NCBI GenBank assembly: GCA_035771165.1
Contig: JAWNZC010000003.1
Span: 1,379,501 to 1,443,500 of the forward strand
Length of the DNA stretch: 64,000 nt
Source: Paragorgia papillata
Lineage: Eukaryota > Cnidaria > Anthozoa > Scleralcyonacea > Coralliidae
Reading direction: 5' to 3'
The notes under the pieces were generated by a model. That model was given only the letters and a program-made list of their open reading frames with translations. It was not told where the DNA came from and did no database searches. Within the stretch, counting starts at the first letter, position 1, and the number at the start of each line of letters is the position of its first letter. This document shows positions 1-9,811 of the stretch, piece by piece. Both the position numbers and the translations under genes were made by a program.

Positions 1-203
1 TAGTCAAGCGAGTCGGTCATGATTTATCGAGGCTCCGCGTAAAACAACTTTTAAAACGGATAAGGAGTTAAATTCATGAAGTATCTGGCAATATATTATT
101 AGTAGAACTTATATATTGTATAATAAATCGAATCAAACTGTGAAAGAAGCGGTATTATCGTTGTAGAAATATTTGAAGTCCATAGGTAGAGGAAGAAGTA
201 TTC

Positions 204-903
204 ATGGCGTCGAATACAAGAACACGTGCTCAGTCGTCAAGTCAGCAAATGTCGAATGTCAATGATATCAACAAAATCTTTGAATCCAAAATAGAAGAGT
301 TTCTGCAATCAGCCAGCTTCAAAGAAGTTATCAACGTAGCAGTTAGTAATGCTGTAAAAGCTGCTATTGATTGTTTTAAGGACGTAATCGACAAGAGCAT
401 CCAAACAGCCATCGATGCTGTCGTCGCTCCTTTACAGAAAATTATAGGAGATCTCCGTAAGGATTTAAACGTTGTACAAATTAAGGCTAATGATAACGAG
501 CAGTACAGCAGAAGATGCAACTTGCGTTTCTACGGGATCAATGAAGATGACGATGAAGATTGTTCTGTTCTAGTTCGTGAGTTTTGCAGTCGGGAGTTAA
601 ACGCGGAAGTTGTCGACCATGAAATTGATCGTGCCCACAGAGTTGGGTCTCGTAGCGAAGATAAAACCAGGGCTATCATTGTCAAATTGTCTAGTCATCG
701 TTCTAAAATCAAAATTCTAAAGAATAAGAAGATTCTAAAGGATAAACGTGGCTTCTTTATAAATGAGGATCTCAAGAGAGGCTTTAGATGTCAATGTTGG
801 TTCAGTCTATTCTTACGATGGGAAGATACTGGCTAAAAGACGGAGAGACAACAAGATAATTCGTCTGAAGTCGAAAGACGACTTGAAAATTTTGTTTGTT
901 TAG
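204..903 (+). pseudogene. CR1-like ORF1, L1-ORF1p-type RNA-binding protein, frameshifted
   Basis: Starts at ATG 204. The N-terminal 90 residues are Ala/Lys/Ile-rich and probably helical or coiled-coil. Residues about 100-180 match the RRM-like domain seen in many LINE ORF1 proteins, with the motif RRCNLRFYGINE followed by EIDRAHRVG. The open frame stops at 836 with an unrelated tail. A second frame from about 785 encodes a plausible Lys/Arg-rich C-terminus (including YSYDGKILAKRR) ending at TAG 901-903. A small deletion near 780-790 therefore joined the wrong frames. The expected role is binding element RNA in a ribonucleoprotein. Confidence 0.75.
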
Positions 904-1139
904 TGGAACATTAAGAAGAAATTCGAAGTTTTATTCGCTAATTTCTGCAGATTGATCTGCTTTATTTAACTTCGACTTGATACCTGCCAGTGACATTATT
1001 GTGTTGGTTTTTTTTTAAAATTATTTATCTCCTCGTTCGTTTTTCAATATCATAATCGTTTACATGTTTTCTATTTCTTCTTTTTCAAATGAGCAGCTAG
1101 AGGTAAGCATTTTTATTTTTTCTTGTAATTGGGATATAG

Positions 1140-4100
1140 ATGGGGGTTAGCTTAGAGGCATATCGAGCAGCTATCGGTCAGTTCAATGCATGTAGATTTA
1201 CCTCTCTAAGGAACGCCTTAAGTTGTGTTCTTGCATTACTTAATTTGACTATATTATTTATCCTGTTATCTGGGCTATCTATTTTAATTTTAGTATCTGG
1301 TTCGGTGCACCCCAACCCTGGTCCACGTGAACTCTGCATATCAGCAGCACATCTCAATGTGAGAAGTTTGAATATTATTGATAAACTTAACGAAATTTCA
1401 GCTATTGCTTGTCTTCATAAATTTGATTTGTTTACTTTTTCGGAGACTTGGTTAAATTTAAATATTTCGAATGAGTCTATTTTAATTCCGGGTTATAGTA
1501 TTCCCCTGAGAAAGGATCGAATTATATCTCGCGGCGGAGGAGTTGCTTTGTATGTTGCTGATCATTTGTCGTTTGCCAGACGATTTGACTTGGAGTCGTC
1601 TTCAATAGAGATGCTATGGGCGGAAATATTCGTTGATCAATCTAAAATACTTTGCGGTGTTTGTTATAGGCCTCCTAATCAATCTGCAGAGCAATTAGAA
1701 GCGTTTTTCAATTCATTTCAAGCTAGTCTTGACTTGATTAATTTATCAAATAATTTTACTTCTGTACTAATTTTAGGCGATTTCAATGCTCATTACAATT
1801 TCGCTGATACCTCGTCACCAAATACTGATGTCGGCGTTAAGCTTTACAACTTTTTAGAAGGTAATAATTTGTCTCAGTTAATGGATGAAGCAACTCGTAT
1901 CACCTTGACTGGTGAATCTATTCTTGACCTTGTAATCACTGATTCTCCTGGCTATTTTATTTCAACTGGCACCTTAAGTCCTCCTTCTAATTGTGATCAC
2001 AATATTGTCTATGCTAAATTGAATATCAGCTCAAAAAAAACAAAGGCGTTTAAGCGAACGATAAAATCAATAAAAATAACTTCATTAACTTTAATGTTAA
2101 TGGTCTTAATACGGCTTTAAAAAATGCTAATTGGAATGAGGTATTTTCTAATCCCTCCGATACCCATTTTTCATACACCAAATCAATTGTAACTTTATTT
2201 AAATCAGTTCTTGATATTTATATCCCTAGCAGGGAAGTTATTATTCGACCTAAAGACAAGCCGTGGATGAATAGCTCGATTCGTCGGGCTATCCGTAAAC
2301 GAGATCGTTTTCTTACTCGCTTTAGCAGTGTTAAGAGTCCTTCATATTGGGAACGCTACCGTCTTCAAAGGAATTTTGTTGTTAAACTAATTAGGAAAGC
2401 TAAGAAAGAGTATGATGACAAATTGAATACTCTATTAGCAAATCCGCTGACATCAGCTAAAAAGTGGTGGGGTATCTCGAAATCTTTACTTGGAAAGAAG
2501 TGTTGTTCATCTATACCTGACTTACTTGATAACGGTAATGTTGTTTCTGATTCACGGCAAAAGGCCCAAGTCTTTAACGATTACTTTGTAAGTCAGACTG
2601 TACTGCCATCTGCGGCCGATGCTCCTATTCCGTTCTTGCCCAGTACTCGTCATTCATTATCATTTATTGTTGTAAATGAACTTCAAGTGTTTAATATTTT
2701 ACATAATTTAGACACTTCCAAGGCATGTGGGTTTGATATTATCAGCAACAAAATGCTTAAGCTTTGTGCGGATGGTATTTACAAACCCCTTACTCGCCTT
2801 ATAAACCTTTCACTCTCTTCTGGAAAATATCCAATGAGTTGGAAGTTAGCAAACGTTATTCCTTTATTTAAAAAAGACAATCGACAGTTTAAGACAAATT
2901 ATCGTCCAGTATCGTTGTTGGCCAGTCTATCCAAAGTATGTGAAAAACTTGTTTTTAGCCAGCTTTATAATTTTCTTGAAAATTCCGGTTTCTTTTATCG
3001 TTTACAATCAGGCTTTCGTCCTGGAGATTCGACAGTCATGCAGTTAGTTTACATAACTAATAAAATTTACCAAGCTTTGGAAAAAGGTCAAGAAGTACGC
3101 ACTGTATTTCTTGATATCTCCAAGGCGTTCGACAAAGTTTGGCACAGGGGCTTACTTGCTAAGCTAAAAAGTGTTGGTATAAAAGGTTCCTTATTTAAAT
3201 GGTTTGAAAGTTACTTATCTGATAGGGCCCAACGCGTGATTATTGAAGGCAGGAGTTCAGACTGGGCAAGAATTGAGGCTGGAGTTCCGCAAGGATCTGT
3301 ACTTGGACCTTTACTTTTTTTAATATATGTAAATGATATTACTGCAAATATTTCCTCTACGTGTTTTCTCTTTGCCGACGATTCCATGTTAATGGATGAA
3401 GTTAGTTCACCGATTGATTCGGCTACCAAGCTCAATAATGATCTAAATTCGATTTCAAATTGGGCTAGTCAATGGCTGGTAACAATGAATATCGAAAAGA
3501 CTAAAAGTATGACTTTTTCTTCTAAGAGGATCAAGCCGCTTCATCCTCCTCTTTATTTATTTAATGAACAAATTGAAAATATCGCCCAGCATGATCATCT
3601 AGGTGTTACTTTCACTTATAACTTGTCATGGCGTCCTCACATTCTTAAGATTCATCAAAAAGCTTCTAAAAAACTCAATATGTTAAAACCTTTGAAATTA
3701 CGATTGAAAAGAAAGACTTTAGAAATTTTATATAAATCCCTTGTTCGTTCGTGCTTAGAATATGCAGACGTTTTGTGGGACGGTTGTTGCGATGCTGACC
3801 GTGACCTTCTTGAAAGTCTTCAGTTCGAAGCGGCCAGGGTTGTGACTGGTGCATTAAAGGGAACTCATAGAGAAAGTCTTCTTAAAGAAACCGCATGGAC
3901 CACTTTGAAAGATAGGCGTAGTGATTATAAACTTTTTATGATGTACAAAATTGTTAATAATTTAGCTCCTCTTTATTTGCTCGAATTGTGTCCTGATAAA
4001 ATTAGTTCCAGAACTAATTATAGTTTACGAGAAAGTGACAACCTGGTTGTTCCTTACGCTCGAACTGAACGCTTTAAAAAGTCATTTCTTATTTCTTCTG

Positions 4101-4570
4101 TTAATCTTTGGAATGATTTACCTAGTGACATTCGTTCTTGCTCATCTTTAAGTAACTTCAAGATACACACTTCTAGAAAGCGAGATATTGTATTTCCTAA
4201 TTCTTTATATTATATTGGTGATCGTATTGCAGTCATCCTTCATACACGTTTAAGACTAGCAAATAGCACTTTAAATAATGATTTGTATTTAAAGAATTGT
4301 GTATCTTCCCCTTCTTGTGCGTGTGGTTTTCCGAAGGAAACCGCGGCTCATTTCTTTTTTGAATGTGACCGATATGCTGCTCCTCGTGTGGACTTGCTTG
4401 CCTCTGCTGCTCATTTAATTGGTGCAAGATGGTCTAATGCCTCGAAACGGACTCGTCTTTTTTGGCTCCTAAATGGTTTGCCATTTGATGCAGTTCCTTT
4501 TCACGTTAATATGCAGTTTGTATTAAGTGTCCAAAATTTTATAATTGATTCGCACCGTTTTACAAATTAA
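1140..4570 (+). pseudogene. CR1-like ORF2: 2A-like leader, AP endonuclease, reverse transcriptase
   Basis: The first frame (1140-2120) starts with a hydrophobic stretch at residues 30-52, then SGSVHPNPGP at 53-62, a 2A-like motif. An AP endonuclease follows (LNVRSLN, FSETWLN, GDFNAH, SNCDHNIVYA). The second frame (2267-4570, 767 residues as read) is the reverse transcriptase, with KACGFD, FLDISKAFDKVW, GVPQGSVLGPLLF and the catalytic FADD. A thumb domain comes next, then a Cys/His C-terminal motif (CACG...H...C). The downstream frame is already open from about 2054, so one indel between about 2045 and 2080 separates the two. The reverse transcriptase part is otherwise uninterrupted. Confidence 0.9.
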
Positions 4571-4799
4571 TTGCATTGGTCCATCTTTGCGCTTTGTTGT
4601 CATCTTGTCCGCTTGCTCATGTTAAAAATTTGTAAAATGGCGAAAGCTCCCTCGATAAGCCATATAGCTTTTGGAGCAATCGTCGTAACCAAAATATTGT
4701 ATAAATAAAAAATCTCTTAAACGGTATACCATCACACAAACTACAAACTTTTTGAACGACACAATAAAAAGGTACCATTAAACCGTTAATATCAACTTT

Positions 4800-6140
4800 A
4801 GTTTCAAAATTACAAACTATTTATGGGTTTCATATAACACAAATGATCTTTATTTTTATACTTTGAACAATGAAAATAAAATAACTTCGTACAATTATCT
4901 TTAACAGCAACTTTTTTTTCCGTAAAAATAAATCGAGGTAGCATTTTAAAACAGGTTTTACAAAAAAAAACATGTATTGACACGGCGTCTGTTTTGAATA
5001 ATTCGCTTGTATAGGTTTAAAAATTTTTTTGAAATAAATGATTTTGAAAACAAATTGGATTTCTAAATAAAATTCCACACGATGAGCACTCCATTTTCAT
5101 ATCTGGACTCTCATGACAAGTATTAGAACTAAAACATTTTTGACATGTAGTATTAAGTTTACATATGTGTGAATCGAAAAACTCGTGACTGCTAAAATAA
5201 CTCGTACATCTAAAACAAAATTGTTTAAATTGTCGCAAATCTAAAATAAGATCCTAATGATTTTTGTTTAACCATAAACAAACCAAATCGTTCGTTAAAC
5301 GTACAAGTTCACCATGTTCGTTCGTTCTAGAATCGTATTTAAAAAAAATAAAATCCTTCACCGCAACAGTTCCTTTGCGAACACCGGATTTCAAATAAAC
5401 CTCACGAATTTCTTGTTCCGAAAATAAATCATCTACAGCTTTATTCATATTCAATTTCATTTTCTCGTGCTTTTTATCCTTTCTTAAAAACGATAATCCT
5501 ACCAACAACGCTACTACAAAACAACAATTTCTAATTAAACTATTTAACTTGTTACAGATCACTTGAAACACCCCTAATCTCATTGATCTATTTTTTTTCT
5601 TAGACTTATTACTATTTGTCTTTCGTTTTGGTTCACCATTTCGAAATGAATGTATAATTACATTTGTTTTCCACCCATTAGCGATAACTTCCTGATTACT
5701 CTGGATAAATTTTTCCTAAAGTATTTAAAAATAATGCTGGTGTAAATTCTTTCACCCTAAGAGCAGCCGTAGAGAAATATCTCACAGGTGCTTTACTAAA
5801 CACAAAGTGAACATAATCGTCGTCCGAATTAACCGACGATCTGGCAACGTTAATAAAATATTGAAATACATTCGTTAAACTTTGCACAAATTCAATTAAA
5901 TTTGCGTTTTTTTTCTCGAGGTACAAATAAAGCAAAAATCTTTTCGTTTACTTTTTTTTTTTACCTACTATTCTTTGAATATCAGCGTCTGAATAATGAA
6001 ATTTTCTTTGATCTTTATTCATTATTATTATTTTTCCTTAAACAATTTAATGTAAATCTTTTCTTTTTTGTATTTTTTCCTTCTTCGTTTATTTCTTGCT
6101 CCTCACCGTCAACCCTATCAGCAGTAACATCAGAATTATT
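4800..6140 (-). pseudogene. Polinton/adintovirus-type protein-primed DNA polymerase B, N-terminal and zinc-finger part, decayed
   Basis: Reading the minus strand from about 6140 to 4800, successive frames give an N-terminal region (5935-5696), a middle region with NCCFVVALLVGLSFL and YLKSGVRKGTVAV (5583-5254), and a Cys/His-rich region (5238-4800). The last contains CFRCTSYFSSHEFFDSH, CSSCGILFRNPICFQNHL and, in another frame, CKTC and HLCYMKP. This order fits the N-terminal and inserted zinc-finger segments of polymerase B from Polinton-like elements. Several frameshifts and stops separate the pieces, and the exonuclease and palm domains are missing here. Family naming rests on motif recognition. 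Confidence 0.6.
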
Positions 6141-6218
6141 TACATGAATACATGTAAAAGTAACCCATGGTGTATCACTAAGTGTTGACACTATTCGTGC
6201 TGTGTAATTAATTAAGAT

Positions 6219-6385
6219 CGATTACAGTGTTTGCGCGCCGATAAATCGTGTTTTTACAATTTTTAAATTTTTTTCGTAAATAATACGAAAAGATAACATC
6301 TGTCATCGATTACATCTGTCATCGCTTACACTGTTGCGCGGTGATTATCATTTTTTCTTCAAAATAATACATATTTTCGTAAATA
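6219..6385. repeat. Diverged ~90-bp tandem duplication
   Basis: Two neighbouring segments share the order: CGATTACA/GCTTACAC-type start, a GTTGCGCG core, TTTTTC, then CGTAAATAA. They begin near 6219 and 6309. Between them sits a short doublet of ATCTGTCATCG followed by (A/C)TTAC. No coding function is seen. It could be an upstream region of the decayed polymerase element. Confidence 0.4.
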
Positions 6386-8092
6386 AGACCGCGATATAAC
6401 TATTGTGCAAACATTTCATTCTCACAAAAGCTCGTTTCTCCTCATCTTTTTTAATCGTTTCGTATAAAACATACGCATAAACATAAACTATACAGCAGAC
6501 TATTACCCGCTGCAACACCAATCCAATTACAAATATACGCGCATTAAAAAAGCTGTTTGATATTACACACACTATACTATAAATATATTAACACCCACCA
6601 CATTGTTTAAAAAAAGATGATTTAATGCTATATACGCAACGTATATTATTATACATATACCGTCTATATATTATGATTCAATGATACATATGCTGTGTTC
6701 ATTATCCACTTGTCGGAATCTGTCTCCAATAAATATTTATCTGTCTCAAAAAATTCCTTCGCAAATACTTGGTACATATGTTTTTTTCTTCTGATTTGTC
6801 TCTCTCTCTTCAACACACATAATGACCTATTGCAATAGCGTAATCATAACCTCCCATGTATAACGTATAAAAATATTAAGCCTCGTTGGGTAAACACCAA
6901 CCGTATTCTCTGCTTGATAATAAATCCTTTGAACGGGTGTTGAAATAGACAGACCAGCAGATTTCACCACATCTATCACCTTAAAACGTGTGCCAGGGCA
7001 TCTATTCAACAGAGTCTGAATTGCCTCGTATGCAATAAACCTAGCTTGATCTCTATTCATATTTACAATTGGTTTTAGACTATCACAGGGCGAAATGAGA
7101 GAAATAATACGCAGTTAATGGTCGATAAATGAATGTTAATGGTTGCTTTATCTAGTTTTAACCGAGCTTTGTAAATATTTGAAAGGTCCCTTTACACGGC
7201 TTTACACCGCAATATTAAAAGGTGTGTAATGACGGCTTTACACCTCTTGTTTAATGAGCGCAGCAATGGTCCCTTTACTCATGACGTTTACATCACGGTT
7301 TATTTGCGCTCGCATATCTATATAAACCTGTTGGATAAATGAATATATGGTCATAGATGTGTTAAAGTTTCCTTTATCTGTTTTTCACTTTCAAATTAAA
7401 GCGGGCATAGATTGACATCATTTTCCGTGATTTACGTCAAACTCAACCTTTTATTGAAAATATACAAAAGCCTTAAACGTTAATCGAAATCTCTTAATTC
7501 AAACGGCGAATTGAAGCAAATTTAGCGTCAGTGGCAGGAGAAAAAATTACATGTTCTGAACTTATTTATTAAAACGGGTTGTACAATATTGTACATTTGT
7601 ACAATCAGGTTTTTCAGGAGGACATATGTTTGCAAGTATAGGAAGTTCAAAAAATATTTATTGAAAATAGTACACAATTATACACTGTAAGTCAAGTCAA
7701 AACTATCCGCAAAGATCGGTTCTATTGCATCTCAAAAATAGATATATTTTTTGTTTAACTCCTCATCTAAAACATTTCCAGCTGAATAAAACCGACAGGT
7801 GCATGTAATCCAGAATGAAATTAAGCAAAAGACAGCTGCAGATGAGGAGCTAAAAACGCAGACTACATGCAGTAGGCCTTTACAACTGCTTTTTGTCCGA
7901 AAAGTCACCCTTAATCTGAATAAATGAAAATCAGTCAAACATAGTTTGGCACTTTGGCACCTAACATGTATGAACCACAAAACTATTATTGCTATTACAA
8001 ATTACAAACATAACATTAATACCACCAATATATAGAACCTAAACGTCTTTAAAATAAGAACTTCTAACTATAAATAAATAGATGTAACTTTC
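6386..8092. other. No recognised gene; one weak minus-strand ORF
   Basis: A minus-strand ORF at 7060-6827 (77 residues, begins MNRDQARFIAYEAIQ) has a soluble, helix-like composition but matches no family I know. It could be a small gene of the neighbouring Polinton-like remnant. The rest is AT-rich. 7180-7300 has repeated CTTTACAC motifs. Another short ORF at 6572-6348 is hydrophobic and not convincing. Confidence 0.3.
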
Positions 8093-8109
8093 TTAAAAAG
8101 GAGTTCTCT

Positions 8110-8712
8110 TTACTGAGGACTTGACTGTAAACACGACTGCTGACTGGACTGCCGACTTGACAGCGTTCTTGTCTGCCGATGGGACTGCCGATTCGGCTGA
8201 CGACGCGACTGCAAACTCGGACTCGGACTTGAGTGCGAACCCAGACTTGAGTGTGAACTTGGACTTGAGTGCGAACCCGGACTTGAGTGCGAACTTGGAC
8301 TTGAGTGCGAACATGGACTTGACTGAGAACTTGTTGACTGGTAACTAGACTGCGGAGTCAACTGCACACTAGACTACGTACTCGACTGCGAACATGCCCA
8401 TTGTGGACAGCTCTGTGGCTTTTCCCTACTTGACGGAGCACCAAGATTTCTGGGCAAAGTTCGTTTCTTTATCAACTCTGGGATCGAGTCACTGTGGCCC
8501 CTGTCCAGCCTTTTCTTATATTTTTTAAATTTATTGCTCTGCCAACGAAGGGGGTCTCACAAGATATTGTGTTGTCCTGTTAGGGGGCTGGGGATCATGG
8601 TCACTTTCTTCACTAGACATATAGTCCACTGTCATCACCTCAGCCACCTTTGCCTTTTTCGCAGCACTCCACTCTTTATTGGAAAGACTGCCTAAGCGTT
8701 TTCCCAATTTCT
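8110..8712 (-). pseudogene. Terminal exon of an unrecognised conserved gene with Ser-rich repeat tail
   Basis: On the minus strand a good splice acceptor (pyrimidine-rich, TTTATAG) ends at 8713. The following 8712-8530 is open and encodes a basic then acidic segment (LGSLSNKEWSAAKK, DYMSSEESDHDPQPP, YLVRPPSLAEQ). After a stop and frame change near 8528, another frame continues (FKKYKKRLDRGH, LPRNLGAPSSREKPQSCPQW). It then runs in frame, past one TAG near 8378, into a Ser/His/Pro repeat tail ending at 8110. The segment resembles a C-terminal module seen in uncharacterised cnidarian proteins, which is recognition only. Two lesions suggest a pseudogene. Confidence 0.45.
8226..8333. repeat. 18-bp minisatellite, six units
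   Basis: Six head-to-tail 18-bp units of the form GACTTGAGTGCGAACNNG lie at 8226, 8244, 8262, 8280, 8298 and 8316. The last unit is more diverged. Degenerate shorter versions extend to about 8110 on the left and 8395 on the right. Because 18 is a multiple of three, the array is open in several frames. On the minus strand it encodes SHSSPS-type hexapeptides continuous with the exon described at 8110-8712. Confidence 0.9.
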
Positions 8713-9811
8713 ATAAATCAGTAAAACAAAATATTAACATTGAAAACTCTTATACATACATATGCACCTACATTGGTTGCACGAACACTATGGAATATGG
8801 GTATATATGTATATTTATTTAAAAAAAGAATTAATGCCCAACACTGAAGTAGTATTTTAAGCACCATGTTTGCATATTAATCCACATACATATATATGGT
8901 TGTATATATATATTGTTTTTGTTCAGAAATGTTTCCAACTAGTATGTATATATATATTTATTATAAGACTATTTTCGTAAGCGGTCCGGAACGTGAAATC
9001 CAGCAATTTGATTGGTTCCTGAGCACTATGGATTGTAGCTTGTTTGTCACACTTTTTGCCACCACTAATTACTTAATACTAAATACAGCATGCTGTAGAA
9101 TCGTGCTTAAAATCTCTGGATTTATTTAATTTTGTAATGGGTTTTAAGTGGGCTTATAACCTGAGGCAATTATCAGTTATGAACAGTGGGATTTATAACT
9201 TTATGACTGAGGTAGAAAGCTACATTATTAGAAAATTGACTAATATAAATAGGATAATTTATTGTGACACTAAGAAAATACTAAATAAATAAATTTATAT
9301 ACTGTACATATTTACAAATATAGCAGCTGGAATGATATAATGGTGTTATTTAATACTATAAAATCAAAATTTTCTTAAATAATTTGATCAATTATGTACA
9401 ATTATAAAAAAATATTAACTCCACCTCTAGTGGTTTTCCTTGTTTCTCATCAGCTAATTACATAAGTATGAATCTGTAATTTTGCATATGTGGAAAAATA
9501 TACACATTACCACATTGTGGTAATTACTAACTGATGTCAAACACAGGGTTTTCTTAGTTTATACAGAAAAGTACTGGTGAATTGATTTCCAAGAGAAAAT
9601 TGATTGAGATGGAATTAAAAGGAAATAACACTTGTTCTTGAAAAAATGATGAACAATTGTATGAGTGTGTATAAATATTTTAATAAACATGCATGCAATC
9701 TGTCATTCATTTTTCTTGAACAGTGTTGTTTCCTACAACTTAAATACATGCATATTGCTACTTAATATTATTGTTATATCAATGTACATCTATATTATGT
9801 CTAGGCTAACT
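8713..9811. other. AT-rich region without recognisable genes
   Basis: Short TATATA runs occur near 8786-8960. ORFs here are short and of low complexity. I see no splice-bounded exon or transposon motif. Confidence 0.5.

Larger units (their letters stand above)
1..4720 (+). mobile_element. CR1-like non-LTR retrotransposon, nearly complete
   Basis: The unit has an RNA-binding type ORF1, a spacer, then an ORF2 with AP endonuclease and reverse transcriptase. Past the last stop codon at 4570 there is a short 3' region ending in an A-rich ATAAATAAAAAAT stretch near 4700-4715, consistent with a non-LTR tail. The 5' boundary is not visible and may lie at or before the window edge. Both ORFs carry frameshifts, so this copy is dead. 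CR1-group assignment is inference from the ORF layout, the 2A-like motif and the Cys-rich C-terminus. Confidence 0.85.

Noticed and set aside
5902..6147. Plus-strand Phe-rich ORF
   Set aside because: Shadow of the Lys-rich polymerase N-terminal region on the minus strand.
8226..8333. CRISPR-like array
   Set aside because: Units are contiguous without spacers; the surroundings are eukaryotic.
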